From Candidatus Poribacteria bacterium (GTDB taxonomy: Bacteria > Poribacteria > WGA-4E > WGA-3G): a DNA stretch of 64,000 nucleotides. Position 1 is the first letter of the stretch. Every line of letters starts with the position of its first letter. The stretch spans positions 90,493-154,492 of the forward strand of contig JAAXGN010000017.1 of NCBI GenBank assembly GCA_012267415.1, given 5' to 3'. The position numbers and the translations under genes are program-made. This document shows positions 32,814-42,040 of the stretch, in pieces. The notes below the pieces were generated by a model that ran no database searches, had not been told where the DNA came from, and saw nothing but the letters and a program-made list of their open reading frames with translations.

Positions 32814-34004
32814 ATGACAACATCAGAAATTAAGGAAGTTGCATCTAAATATATCATCAACACGTATGGTGATAGAAGTCTTGCATTCATTAAAGGTGAA
32901 GGACCTTATCTATGGGATGCAGATGGCAAAAAATACTTGGATTTTCTTGGCGGTTTGGCTGTCAACGGTTTGGGACATGCACACCCAAAAGTTGTCGCAG
33001 CTATTAGCGCACAAGCAGGGGAAGTTATACATACTTCAAACCTATACTACATAAAACCTCAAGCAGAATTAGCAAGACTTTTGATTGAAAATTCAGATAT
33101 GGATCAGTGTTTCTTCTGTAATAGTGGTGCAGAAGCAAATGAAGCTGCCATCAAAATTGCACGCAAATATGCAAAAGATACTGGTAGAAAAGACTCCTAC
33201 GAAATTATCACAATGGATAATTCATTTCATGGGAGAACTATGGCAACAATTACCGCAACTGCTCAACCGAAATACCATGTCGGTTTTGAACCCATGCTTG
33301 AAGGCTTCAAATACGTCCCATTTGATGACCTTGACGCTACCGAAGCCGCTATCAGTGAAAAAACATGTGCTATTTTGGTTGAACCTATTCAGTCTGAAGG
33401 TGGGGTCAATATACCCAGCGATGGATACCTCCAAGGATTGCGAGAACTCTGCGATCAACATAACCTACTACTCATCTTTGACGAAGTGCAGACTGCGATG
33501 GGAAGATTAGGTACATTTTTCGGTTACCAAAGCTACGGTGTCGTCCCCGATGTAATTACTATGGCAAAAGCATTGGGGAGTGGTGTACCCATCGGTGCAA
33601 TGTTAGCAAAGCAAAACGTTGCCGATAGTTTTGTACCGGGGACACATGCGGCAACTTTCGGAGGTAACTTCTTGTCAAGTGCTGCAGCTGTGGCAACAAT
33701 CGAAACGATACTTGAAGAAAACCTTGCTATAAATGCTGTCAAAATGGGCAACTATTTAGCAAGTGGACTCATGGAACTCAAAGGTAAATATCCGATAAAT
33801 GAGGTGCGCGGGAAGGGTCTATTACGCGGACTTGTCATGGATGTGGATGCAAAACCACTCGCTACAAAATGTATAGAAAACGGCTTAGTTACAATATGCA
33901 CAAGCGACTATGTGCTAAGATTCTTACCACCATTGAATATAAATGCTGCACACGTTGAGGAAGCAGTAGACATCGTGGAAAAATCTATGTCCGAGGTTTA
34001 CTAA
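32814..34004 (+). CDS. argD: Acetylornithine aminotransferase-type class III aminotransferase
   Basis: A 396-residue PLP enzyme of fold type I, class III. Motifs are FLGGLAVNGLGHAHPKVV, FFCNSGAEANEAAIKIARKY (PLP phosphate site), SFHGRTMATITATAQPKY, VEPIQSEGGV, LLIFDEVQTAMGRLG (Asp contacting the pyridine N) and ITMAKALGSGVPIGAM with the Schiff-base Lys (about 247). Length and motif set fit acetylornithine/succinyldiaminopimelate aminotransferase (arginine and lysine biosynthesis). Other omega-aminotransferases of the same class cannot be excluded because no other arg gene is nearby. AAGGAGGG lies 8 nt before the ATG. The next gene starts directly at its stop. Confidence 0.85.
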   Translation: MTTSEIKEVASKYIINTYGDRSLAFIKGEGPYLWDADGKKYLDFLGGLAVNGLGHAHPKVVAAISAQAGEVIHTSNLYYIKPQAELARLLIENSDMDQCFFCNSGAEANEAAIKIARKYAKDTGRKDSYEIITMDNSFHGRTMATITATAQPKYHVGFEPMLEGFKYVPFDDLDATEAAISEKTCAILVEPIQSEGGVNIPSDGYLQGLRELCDQHNLLLIFDEVQTAMGRLGTFFGYQSYGVVPDVITMAKALGSGVPIGAMLAKQNVADSFVPGTHAATFGGNFLSSAAAVATIETILEENLAINAVKMGNYLASGLMELKGKYPINEVRGKGLLRGLVMDVDAKPLATKCIENGLVTICTSDYVLRFLPPLNINAAHVEEAVDIVEKSMSEVY

Positions 34005-34868
34005 ATGAGAACGCACCTGACAATAGGTATTTCTCTATTACCCTTGCTGTTTTTTTGTCTATGTTTTTCTATAATTGGTTGTGTTACCAAGAATTATGGA
34101 CAAGAGGTATTCACAGATAAGAGTACATTTCTCTCACATCTGGAAACCTTACAAGCAAGATACGCTCTAACAAGCACGTTGAAAACAAAGGAGATGAGGG
34201 TTACCATTCAAGAAGCAGATCAGGAACCTGATGAACTTCGGGAATTGCTTTGGTACAAGAAAACTGACGATGGTGATAATCTATTACATATTCAGGCGTT
34301 AGGTGCTTTCAACGATCCAAGAGCAGTGGCAATTGCGAACAGAGATCAGTTCCTACTTGTCTTGGTAGAAGAACAGAAAGGATACTTAGGTGAACTGTCT
34401 GATGGTGTATTACGTAAGATTTTTGGTATAGATTTACGCGTTTCAGATGTCCTCAGTGCAGTCTTCGCTAATCCTTTCCTTGATGGACGTATTGAAAGGA
34501 TAAAAGTAAAAGGTTCTGGAAATAAATTCATCGTTACACGTCCAGGTGTGGAAGTTGGACATACTGAGACCATCGTTATGTTGATACATGGGAATGAACC
34601 GCAGATCACTGAATGGCGTATCGTTGACAAACAAGGTGCTCTTCAACAAAGTGCGTTTTTCTCTGACTACCGTGTAGTTGATGGCATACTCAGACCCCAT
34701 AAGGTAGAAATCCAACGTGCACCTGAACAGACAAGGGTTGTCGTAAAAATCGGACGAGTGGAACTGAACGGTGAAATTAAGGATAGTAAATTTGAGCTTG
34801 ACCCAATTATAAATTCAGGAATTGAGATTCTACCGTTTTCAGCACTACCGGAATTAGATGATAGTTAA
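34005..34868 (+). CDS. Lipoprotein, LolA/DUF4292-like, unknown function
   Basis: A 287-residue lipoprotein: signal peptide with lipobox SIIGC (Cys26) and a mature part rich in beta strands. YALTSTLKTKEMRVTIQ near the start and LRPHKVEIQRAPEQTRVVVKIGRVELNGEI near the end resemble outer-membrane lipoprotein-sorting (LolA/LolB/DUF4292) proteins, which bind acyl chains in a half-barrel. The fold assignment is tentative. The start codon immediately follows the argD stop and its TGA/TAA region overlaps the first base of ispE (34868), so translation is likely coupled. Confidence 0.6.
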   Translation: MRTHLTIGISLLPLLFFCLCFSIIGCVTKNYGQEVFTDKSTFLSHLETLQARYALTSTLKTKEMRVTIQEADQEPDELRELLWYKKTDDGDNLLHIQALGAFNDPRAVAIANRDQFLLVLVEEQKGYLGELSDGVLRKIFGIDLRVSDVLSAVFANPFLDGRIERIKVKGSGNKFIVTRPGVEVGHTETIVMLIHGNEPQITEWRIVDKQGALQQSAFFSDYRVVDGILRPHKVEIQRAPEQTRVVVKIGRVELNGEIKDSKFELDPIINSGIEILPFSALPELDDS

Positions 34869-35758
34869 TGCGGCAACACAGAACCTTACGGATCAGAGCA
34901 CATGCAAAAATAAACCTGTTCCTCAACGTCGTTGGCAAACGCGAAGATGGATACCACAACCTTGAGACAGTTTTCCAGTCCATTGACTTGCATGATGAGA
35001 TCATACTACGCGAACGAGACAAAAAAGGTGTAGTAATTCAGTGCAACCATCCGGATGTACCATCTGATTCAAGCAACCTTGCTTATGCAGCTGCACAAGC
35101 AATAAGTAACAGTGTGGGTGGTATCGGGGGACTTGAGATAAGGATTGAGAAACGTATTCCTGTTGCAGCAGGACTCGCTGGGGGGAGTGCAAACGCAGCT
35201 GCGGTTCTTCACGGGATTAATGAACTGTTTTCATTGGAAATAACGCAAAGTACCCTGATGCAAATTGGAAGGGAATTAGGTGCTGATGTCCCGTTCTGTC
35301 TCATCGGGGGCACAGCATTCGGAACAGGAATTGGGGACATTTTAACACCTATTTCACCATTGACAGATGTATCTCTGGTACTAATAAACCCTGGCATTTC
35401 TGTTTCCACTTCTGACATATTTCGCAATTTGCATATTCCCTTGACAAAGCAGGCAAAAGAGAGTATAATTATTAGAAATTGTGTTGAGAAACGTGATACT
35501 GTTGGGATTGGAAAAAACTTGTATAACTATCTTGAAATACCGGTCTTTTCAAAACATCCTGAACTGTCTGAGATAAAATCCCATCTGTCTATGCAAGTTG
35601 GGGTTTTGGGCGCGTTGATGAGCGGGAGTGGTGCTACAATATTTGCCTTGATGCAAGACACACATTCTGCACAACGTTGCCAATCACACTTCAAAAACAC
35701 TTATAGTTTATGCATGACCACCAAAACATGTCCCTGGGGTATGTATATTGACAATTGA
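34868..35758 (+). CDS. ispE: 4-diphosphocytidyl-2-C-methyl-D-erythritol kinase
   Basis: A 296-residue GHMP kinase of the MEP isoprenoid pathway, phosphorylating CDP-methylerythritol. Lys14 (AHAKINLFL), the ATP loop PVAAGLAGGSANAAAVL (98-114) and Asp140 (LGADVPFCLIGG) are present. GALMSGSGATIFAL near the C-terminus is the conserved motif III. It shares one base with the preceding gene and ends immediately before tRNA-Gln. The ispE/tRNA-Gln pairing, commonly followed by prs, rplY and pth in other bacteria, is discussed as a finding. Confidence 0.97.
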   Translation: MRQHRTLRIRAHAKINLFLNVVGKREDGYHNLETVFQSIDLHDEIILRERDKKGVVIQCNHPDVPSDSSNLAYAAAQAISNSVGGIGGLEIRIEKRIPVAAGLAGGSANAAAVLHGINELFSLEITQSTLMQIGRELGADVPFCLIGGTAFGTGIGDILTPISPLTDVSLVLINPGISVSTSDIFRNLHIPLTKQAKESIIIRNCVEKRDTVGIGKNLYNYLEIPVFSKHPELSEIKSHLSMQVGVLGALMSGSGATIFALMQDTHSAQRCQSHFKNTYSLCMTTKTCPWGMYIDN

Positions 35759-35830
35759 AGGGCGGTGGCCAAGCGGTAAGGCACAGGTCTTTGGAACCTG
35801 CATGCGTAGGTTCGAATCCTACCCGCCCTG
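35759..35830 (+). tRNA. tRNA-Gln (anticodon TTG)
   Basis: A 72-nt cloverleaf: acceptor AGGGCGG / CCGCCCT (7 bp, perfect), D-stem GCC/GGC, anticodon stem CAGGT / ACCTG with loop CTTTGGA giving anticodon UUG, T-stem GTAGG / CCTAC with loop TTCGAAT, and discriminator base G. CCA is not encoded. The gene starts on the base after the ispE stop codon, so it is probably processed from the ispE-rplY transcript. Confidence 0.95.
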
Positions 35831-35860
35831 TCCCATTTATGTAAAAGGTTTAGAAGAAAA

Positions 35861-36577
35861 ATGCAACAAGCAAAATTAGATGTTCAACATAGGAATGCGT
35901 TTGGTAAACAGAACGCACGTGCAATTCGTCGCGCAGGCGATGTCCCCGCTGTCGTATACGGACGCAAAAAGGATTCTGTTGCTTTACAGATCAATGAACG
36001 ACTGTTCAAACAGTTCCTTAGAACCTATGGTGAAAATGTCATCATAAATATGGAATTAAATGAAGGTGAACCTGAACCTGTCATTATAAAAGAGATACAA
36101 CGAGACCCAGTTGAAAAACAGATGCTCCTTCACGCAGATTTCATCAGAATCTCTTTAGATGAACCTGTAACTTCTACCGTCCCAATCATATTAGTTGGCA
36201 CACCTGCTGGCGCACAGCATGGTGGTGTCATTGAATTTCCTCTCAGAAATATGACACTGAATTGCCTTCCAGCAATAATGCCGAATGACATTACTGTGGA
36301 TGTGACGAACATGGAAGTAGGCGATATTATATATGTCCAAGATATTGAACTTGATGATGAAGTTGAAGTGTTAGATGAACCTAACCGTATGATCGTCTCA
36401 GTCGCACAACCACGTGTCATAATAGAAGAAGTTGAAGAACCTGAGGAAGGTGAAGAAGGCGAGGAAGGTGAAGAAGGTGAAGCAACTGATGAAGATACTG
36501 ACGAAACTGCAGAAGATGAACGGACAGAACCCGAAGTAATTTCACGAAGACGGGGTAACGAAGAAGACGCGGAATAA
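35861..36577 (+). CDS. rplY: 50S ribosomal protein L25 (general stress protein Ctc type)
   Basis: A 238-residue long-form L25/TL5/Ctc protein that binds 5S rRNA. The N-terminal 5S-binding domain has RNAFGKQNARAIRRAGDVPAVVYG (about 10-33). The C-terminal beta domain carries PIILVGTPAGAQHGGVIEFPLRNMTLNCLPAIMP, standard for Ctc. The last 50 residues are very acidic (long Glu/Gly runs) and end with a basic patch SRRRGNEED, longer than many family members. It follows tRNA-Gln and precedes the amidase by 7 bp. AAAGGTTTAGAAG gives a weak ribosome binding site. Confidence 0.95.
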   Translation: MQQAKLDVQHRNAFGKQNARAIRRAGDVPAVVYGRKKDSVALQINERLFKQFLRTYGENVIINMELNEGEPEPVIIKEIQRDPVEKQMLLHADFIRISLDEPVTSTVPIILVGTPAGAQHGGVIEFPLRNMTLNCLPAIMPNDITVDVTNMEVGDIIYVQDIELDDEVEVLDEPNRMIVSVAQPRVIIEEVEEPEEGEEGEEGEEGEATDEDTDETAEDERTEPEVISRRRGNEEDAE

Positions 36578-36584
36578 CTATAAT

Positions 36585-37736
36585 ATGTGGTTACGCCGAG
36601 ATAAGTCTATTTCAGTTCTCATATCCACTATTTTTCTCCTTTTACTAACGCACGGTATGGTACAAGCTGCTACCGTGCGTTTTGTTGATAAGGAAGGAAA
36701 TACTCTTGCCGAAGTAGAGTACACACTGTATCAACAAGCAATCTACATCCCTGTTGAAGAACTCAACGATATCTTTAAGTCTGATGTCTCCCCATTATAC
36801 AATAGACCCAGGAAACAACTTACGATAAAACTCAAAGAAAAAGAATTGGTGTTGCTTATGGGGAGAAACACTGTAAAGGTCCCCGAAGATGGTCAGACGT
36901 TTACACTCTCCCTACCACCCCGTGCAATTGATGGGAAACCGATGTTACCCATCATTTTTTTTACCGAGATCCTTCCGAGTATTGATGATGTTGAAGTACT
37001 CTACAATCCAAATCTCCAACGGATTCGGTTCATGCCTAAGACAGCTTGGATACCAGCCCCTGATGATGAGACACAAGAATGGACAATCGTCATCGACCCT
37101 GGACACGGTGGACAGGAAGACATCGGTTGTAAAGCACAGAGTGGATTGCTGGAAAAGGACGTTGTTCTAAATGTTGCAAGAGAAATTCAGAAACGTAGCA
37201 AACAATACGGATACAAAATTCATCTTACACGCGAGAGTGATGTTGAAAAAACACGTATACAACGCGTCCAATCTTCAAATCGGATTAGAGGAAATCTCTT
37301 CCTAAGTCTACATTGCAATGCCTCGTTTTCAAAAAAGCAGAATGGTATGCATATTTTTATCAATAATCCCAACGGTATGCTCCGTTTTAGAACCCTGACT
37401 ATGCCGTCATTTGGTAAAAACAAGCTTAACCTTAGAACACAATCCAACTTTCTGACGCAGAGCAAGGAATTTGGCACAATCCTTCAAAAAGAGATGAATT
37501 TTATGACAGAAAAACCTATACCGATTTCTGAATTACCATTGATTGCGTTGGATGAAATATATATGCCTGCAATCCTATTAGAGTTGGGATATCTCACGAA
37601 TAACAACGATGCGTCACTGTTAGCAGACCACAATCATATCAAAGAACTTGCAACCGCCATTGCCCGCGCACTACATACCTACACAATGAAATCTTCGCAA
37701 CCCTCTGATATGACTGACGCTAATCAACAAGAATGA
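36585..37736 (+). CDS. N-acetylmuramoyl-L-alanine amidase (Amidase_3) with N-terminal beta domain
   Basis: A 383-residue cell-wall hydrolase. A signal peptide (SVLISTIFLLLLTHGMVQA) is followed by a beta-rich domain (about 30-145) resembling a copper-amine-oxidase-N-like or AMIN stalk (QQAIYIPVEELNDIFK, DGKPMLPIIFF). The zinc amidase domain comes next: IVIDPGHGGQEDIG (zinc His), SGLLEKDVVLNVA with zinc Glu, FLSLHCNASF (zinc His) and LLELGYLTNNNDASLL with the catalytic Glu. It cleaves the amide between MurNAc and the stem peptide in the periplasm. It is closely linked to rplY; a role in cell separation is inferred. Confidence 0.92.
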   Translation: MWLRRDKSISVLISTIFLLLLTHGMVQAATVRFVDKEGNTLAEVEYTLYQQAIYIPVEELNDIFKSDVSPLYNRPRKQLTIKLKEKELVLLMGRNTVKVPEDGQTFTLSLPPRAIDGKPMLPIIFFTEILPSIDDVEVLYNPNLQRIRFMPKTAWIPAPDDETQEWTIVIDPGHGGQEDIGCKAQSGLLEKDVVLNVAREIQKRSKQYGYKIHLTRESDVEKTRIQRVQSSNRIRGNLFLSLHCNASFSKKQNGMHIFINNPNGMLRFRTLTMPSFGKNKLNLRTQSNFLTQSKEFGTILQKEMNFMTEKPIPISELPLIALDEIYMPAILLELGYLTNNNDASLLADHNHIKELATAIARALHTYTMKSSQPSDMTDANQQE

Positions 37737-37793
37737 TGCTGTATCTATGGTGGATTATGGAATTATTTATACACTATCAATAATACTCAGGTC

Positions 37794-37890
37794 GGTAGGT
37801 GCGATATCCTTATCGCACCGGGGCCTACGCGAAGACCTACTATGAAACTGTTTAGAGCAAATCCGGTGCGATTAGGAAATCGCACCTACC
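37794..37890. repeat. Uninterrupted GGTAGGTGCGATA palindrome
   Basis: Arms GGTAGGTGCGATATCCTTAT... (37796-37821) and CCGGTGCGATTAGGAAATCG... (37863-37890). The right arm is itself the hairpin GGTGCGATTAGGAAATCGCACC and serves as the empty-site reference for the interrupted copy at 8050-8211. Confidence 0.85.
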
Positions 37891-37955
37891 GGGGAATGTG
37901 TAATTATTTTCATATTTCGGCATAAATAAAACATTCTAAATGTCTGGAGCAAAAA

Positions 37956-38543
37956 GTGAGTTTAGTAAGACGCGTTTTCCTTTCAAGACTATTCCTGATA
38001 TGGGGTTTCACATTAGTTGGGATCATAATTGCACTTGCTGTCACACTTCTTCTAATCGCGAAATCTAAACAGACAGAAATCAGTAAAGCACCCCCTAAAC
38101 TCCCAGAGTCAAAAAACCAGTCTGACTTTAGACTTCAAACTGAACAGATTAATATTTTTCTTCTTGATCCAGAATCACTGGAAGTCAAACCTATAAAAGT
38201 AGAAGTTCAGTTGAGTCGTGAGTTGGTTGATAGATTGAAAAGTATCGTTAATACACTAACAAAGGAAACACCTCCTAACTATAGAAACCCAATCCCGCGC
38301 GGAACAGTTCTAAACGAGGTCTTTATTGATACGCAAAAAACAGCGTATCTTGACTTTTCGCACCATCTGACAGATGGACATATCGGCGGAACAATGGCAG
38401 AATACATTACAATTTCAGCAATACTAAAGACAGTCCTTGATAATTTCCCTGATGAAATCAGACATATTCAGTTACTTGTTGAGGGACAAGAGATAGAGAC
38501 ACTCACGGGTCATGTCAATCTTTCAGCACCTATGCGATTTTGA
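37956..38543 (+). CDS. GerMN domain protein, membrane-anchored
   Basis: A 195-residue protein starting at GTG 37956 (CTGGAG lies 6 nt upstream). One N-terminal transmembrane helix (LFLIWGFTLVGIIIALAVTLLLIA) is followed by a linker and a GerMN domain. In it, NIFLLDPESL, RGTVLNEVFIDTQKTAYLDFSHHLTDGHIGG and ISAILKTVLDNFPDEIRHIQLLVEGQEI fit the spore-germination-derived family despite no sign of sporulation here. GerMN proteins often sit near amidases and pth, as here, and may act in the cell envelope. Function is not known. Confidence 0.8.
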   Translation: MSLVRRVFLSRLFLIWGFTLVGIIIALAVTLLLIAKSKQTEISKAPPKLPESKNQSDFRLQTEQINIFLLDPESLEVKPIKVEVQLSRELVDRLKSIVNTLTKETPPNYRNPIPRGTVLNEVFIDTQKTAYLDFSHHLTDGHIGGTMAEYITISAILKTVLDNFPDEIRHIQLLVEGQEIETLTGHVNLSAPMRF

Positions 38544-38585
38544 TGCTACTAATTTGTTCTATGATGTAAATATACGGAGCACTAT

Positions 38586-39170
38586 GTGAAACTCATCGTC
38601 GGATTAGGAAATCCTGGAATTCGCTATGAAAAAACAAAACACAATATCGGTTTTCGTGTAGTTGACGCGATCTATGATAGAATTCAATCGGAACAAAATC
38701 ATGCCACTTCCCCTGCAAAAGTCAATTCTATATATAATTCACTAATAGTCCAAACAAAGTGGCAGAACGCAGATGTTATACTTGCAAAACCGATGACTTA
38801 CATGAATAACAGTGGTGCCGCTGTCGCCCCACTTGCACATAGATTTGGAATCCATACACAAGATATTATCGTCATATACGATGATGTTCATTTAGTGTTA
38901 GGTGCATTACGTATAAGGAAAAAGGGGAGCGACGGTGGACAGAAAGGCATGCAATCTATAATCCAACGTCTTGGAACAACTGAGATTCCCCGAATACGTA
39001 TTGGTATCGGTGAACCCATTGGGGATTTAGTAGATTACGTTCTCTCAGAGTTTTCAGAGGAAGAGGAAAGCGTGATGGAACTTATGGTCACACGAGCAGT
39101 TGATGCTGTGGATACTATTTTGGAGAATGATATTCTAACAGCAATGAATCGTTTCAACAGAACCAGTTAA
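38586..39170 (+). CDS. pth: Peptidyl-tRNA hydrolase
   Basis: A 194-residue enzyme recycling peptidyl-tRNAs dropped from ribosomes. The GTG start at 38586 opens MKLIVGLGNPGIRYEKTKHNIGF with catalytic His19. KPMTYMNNSG (about 69-77), VIYDDVHLVLGALRIRKKGSDGGQKGMQSI (Asp about 100) and IPRIRIGIGEP complete the family set. It lies 42 bp after the GerMN gene. GGAGCACTAT gives the ribosome binding site. This closes the ispE-rplY-pth run. Confidence 0.97.
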   Translation: MKLIVGLGNPGIRYEKTKHNIGFRVVDAIYDRIQSEQNHATSPAKVNSIYNSLIVQTKWQNADVILAKPMTYMNNSGAAVAPLAHRFGIHTQDIIVIYDDVHLVLGALRIRKKGSDGGQKGMQSIIQRLGTTEIPRIRIGIGEPIGDLVDYVLSEFSEEEESVMELMVTRAVDAVDTILENDILTAMNRFNRTS

Positions 39171-39334
39171 AAGTAGTAGGCACTCTCCTGAAGTTGAGGA
39201 TCTAAATTGTGTAACTATCGAGCAAAGAAACCTGTAGTATGCGGTCTGGGAAACCCAGCCCCTACGATCGTTTTTATGGGTTGGATTAACCCATAATTTA
39301 TTTTGATTTTCTTCCGAATACTGTCACCTTAAAA

Positions 39335-40441
39335 ATGAACAGAAAATACCTAATACAGAACGTTGAAGACATTCCAACACCTTCACTCGTTGTCTATCTC
39401 AATCTTGTGCAACAGAATATAGCACACGCTATTGCTACGGTGGGTGGCGACACCTCTAAGCTTAGACCCCATGCGAAAACTCACAAAACCGCAGAGATAA
39501 TTGAGATGGAACGTGAAGCTGGGATTCTAAAACACAAATGTGCAACACTGAGAGAAGCAGAAATGCTTGCTGAAAACGGAATTGAGGATATCCTTATTGC
39601 ATACCAGATGGTTGGTCCAAATATCGACAGTTTTCTTTCACTTCAACAGAAAAATCCACAAGTAGATTTCAAGGTCATCGTCGACCATCAGCAAGCAGTA
39701 GAGCAGCTTTCTAGTGCAGCGGAAAAGATGAATCAAGTGGTCAAAGTAATGCTTGATCTGGATGTAGGTATGAATAGAACCGGTATAGCCGTTGGTGATA
39801 CCGCTGCCAAGATATACGAAACTATTGACCGATCACAGAATCTGCAACCGTGGGGTTTGCATGTATATGATGGACATATACACGATAATGACTTGGAGCA
39901 ACGGAAAAAAGCGTGTCAAAATACCATTGCACAAGTTGATGAGATGAAGGATATACTATCTGCAAAAGGACTTGATGTACCGCTCATCGTAATCGGAGGC
40001 ACACCAACATTCCCTATCTATGCTGAAGTACCGGGTGTCGAAGCTTCTCCGGGGACATTTGTCTTTCATGACAATGGATATGCTACCAATTATCCTGACT
40101 TGGGATTTACACCTGCAGCTTTACTCCTAAGTCGTATTATAAGTATACCTACCGCAAACAGATTCACACTCGATCTGGGACACAAGGCAATTGCTGCTGA
40201 TCCTGATGGAGACCGTGGTTGTATCCTAAACATCAGCAACGCGGAAGTAGATAAACAACACGAGGAACATTGGGCAATAAACGTGCCTGAGAATACACCG
40301 ATACAAATTGGACAAGAGGTATATGTGTGTCCAACACACATCTGTCCATCAGTAGCCTTGCATCAGTTCTACTATGTGATTGACGCGGATGGATACTGTA
40401 GAGAAACATGGGAAGTTTCTGCAAGAAACAGGAGTGTGTGA
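39335..40441 (+). CDS. DSD1-family PLP enzyme (D-threonine aldolase / D-serine dehydratase type)
   Basis: A 368-residue fold type III PLP enzyme. The alanine racemase-like barrel has Lys48 (RPHAKTHKTAEI) as the PLP lysine, MLDLDVGMNRTGI (about 140-152) and the GGTPTFPIYAEV phosphate-binding strand. The C-terminal domain holds the metal-site motif with His and Cys in YVCPTHICPSVALH, characteristic of D-serine dehydratase and D-threonine aldolase. It converges on the DUF1611 gene at 40471 (29 bp between stops), and both may act in D-amino-acid metabolism. No clear ribosome binding site is seen. Upstream, 39171-39334 holds only fragments of repeats (TGGGAAACCCAGCCCCTACG). Confidence 0.88.
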   Translation: MNRKYLIQNVEDIPTPSLVVYLNLVQQNIAHAIATVGGDTSKLRPHAKTHKTAEIIEMEREAGILKHKCATLREAEMLAENGIEDILIAYQMVGPNIDSFLSLQQKNPQVDFKVIVDHQQAVEQLSSAAEKMNQVVKVMLDLDVGMNRTGIAVGDTAAKIYETIDRSQNLQPWGLHVYDGHIHDNDLEQRKKACQNTIAQVDEMKDILSAKGLDVPLIVIGGTPTFPIYAEVPGVEASPGTFVFHDNGYATNYPDLGFTPAALLLSRIISIPTANRFTLDLGHKAIAADPDGDRGCILNISNAEVDKQHEEHWAINVPENTPIQIGQEVYVCPTHICPSVALHQFYYVIDADGYCRETWEVSARNRSV

Positions 40442-40470
40442 CAAAACCATCAAAAATGAATTCTTTCAAA

Positions 40471-41520
40471 TTACAGACCCAATATTGCATCAACCAATTT
40501 CTCTGCCCCAAATTTTACAACATCTGTCGCGGGCAAACCTGTTTCAGTTTCAACAGCATCAATTGCTTCATAAGATTCCTGTTCAGATAGATCGAAACAA
40601 TTCAGTGCCACACCTATTACTTTCGCAGGTTTAATCGGTTGAGTTAACATCTCGTACTGCCTTATCATATCGGTCAACGATGGCAGTGGGACAGTATATC
40701 GTGCGACCTGTTTTCGCGACGGTTGATGACAGAATATCATTGCATCAGGCATGCTGCCGTGTAGCAAACTGAGTGTCACACCTGAATACCCCGGATGCAC
40801 CAACGAACCTTGTCCTTCAACAATCAATAGATCATGATTCTTAGCACCCTCAAGGACGATTTCTTCAGCAGCCCCCGCAGTAAAGTCTGAAATTACAGCA
40901 TCAATTGCGATACCCCACCCCCATACCATGATACCATTTTGACCTGTAGGACAGAATTCGGCATTGAGACCCTGTTTACGCGCTGCGTGTGTTATCTCTA
41001 TACCAGATAGCATTTTCCCAACACGACAGTCTGAACCGACAGTCAGAATGACAGTGGCATCTATCTCAGCAGCCTTACATGTTGCTACAGGTAAGTTTTC
41101 AGGAGGTTTCCTTGCATCCCACAAGACGACATTATACCTTTCTGCTAAGTCAACAAGTTCTGCATCCTCACTCAAAAAATGATGAAGACCGCTCATGATG
41201 TGTAATCCGCTCTGGATTGCTTCATAGATTGTAGACCGCCATGCAGATGGCAACGCGCCGCCAGGTGGAGCAATACCAATTGCAAGCATCGTTGGATCAT
41301 ATTGCATGGCTTTTGAAAGATTACGGACTATAGGAATTCCTTTGCCAATGTCAATAATATCACTGACATCTTTCCCAGCATTTCTACTATCAATGACCCC
41401 GACGACGTTATCAGGAAGATACCGAACCAGAACAGTAGCAGTCTTGGATTCAAGTACACCGAAAGAACCTTCTGCAAGCACAGCAATCTTGTGTGATTTC
41501 GGTTGTAAATGTTTATTCAT
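40471..41520 (-). CDS. DUF1611 family protein (DgcN-like P-loop protein)
   Basis: A 349-residue protein of the DUF1611 family. A Rossmann-like N-terminal domain includes ALPSAWRSTIYEAI and GLHHFLSEDAEL. The C-terminal P-loop NTPase-like domain has TVGSDCRVGKMLSGIEI (about 165-181), ILIVEGQGSLVHPGYSGVT-like text (DLLIVEGQGSLVHPGYSG) and FCHQPSRKQ. Members next to dipeptide epimerases are described as DgcN N-acyltransferases in a D-glutamate pathway; no epimerase is adjacent here, but a DSD1-type enzyme is. The family is firm; the reaction is inferred. Confidence 0.82.
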   Translation of the reverse strand: MNKHLQPKSHKIAVLAEGSFGVLESKTATVLVRYLPDNVVGVIDSRNAGKDVSDIIDIGKGIPIVRNLSKAMQYDPTMLAIGIAPPGGALPSAWRSTIYEAIQSGLHIMSGLHHFLSEDAELVDLAERYNVVLWDARKPPENLPVATCKAAEIDATVILTVGSDCRVGKMLSGIEITHAARKQGLNAEFCPTGQNGIMVWGWGIAIDAVISDFTAGAAEEIVLEGAKNHDLLIVEGQGSLVHPGYSGVTLSLLHGSMPDAMIFCHQPSRKQVARYTVPLPSLTDMIRQYEMLTQPIKPAKVIGVALNCFDLSEQESYEAIDAVETETGLPATDVVKFGAEKLVDAILGL

Positions 41521-41572
41521 ATAATATAAAATATCACAATTCCGAGACTAATTCAACTGGTATGTTAGAGTG

Positions 41573-41889
41573 AGTGTGTAAAGTTTTGGTTACCTGTCTG
41601 AACCAGGATTTACAGGATTTACAGGATAAGAATAAGAACGTGTGAACAGCAAAAGGCTAAGCACCAGCGGTGCGAAAGGTGTATAGAACGTGTGAACAGC
41701 AAAAGGCTAAGCACCAGCGGTGCGAAAGGTGTATAGAACGTGTGCATTTAATTCCCTTACACGATATACCTTTCGCCCCTCTGGGGCTTATTCTGGTAAT
41801 ATCAACGTTTTCTATACACCTTTCGTCCCTCTGGGACTTTGCATTTTACAAAGACTTACTCATGTGTTTCTACAAAAATTTACACACCC
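41573..41889. repeat. GTGTAAAGTT element (copy 2, inverted)
   Basis: A homologue of 24488-24816 in opposite orientation. It contains two near-identical 54-bp tandem units (GAACGTGTGAACAGCAAAAG... at about 41636-41743) and two GCCCCTCTGGGGC-type hairpins, and ends AAATTTACACACC. The 41890-42040 remainder holds no feature beyond a possible TTG start at 41984. Confidence 0.8.
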
Positions 41890-42040
41890 TTAAGAACAGA
41901 ATTCACTTGACTTTGTCACCAACTGTCTATACAATATCCTTCGGTTGAGAACAGGTAGCATTAGGTAGAATAGTATTGAACAGTTGTCCATTTTACTGCA
42001 TCCCACATTAGAGCCTATAAATCAATCAGATAAAACAGTT

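Noticed and set aside
41984..42040. TTG at 41984 as start of the DNA glycosylase
   Set aside because: No ribosome binding site is present, and the extra 19 residues show no family similarity. It is kept only as an alternative.
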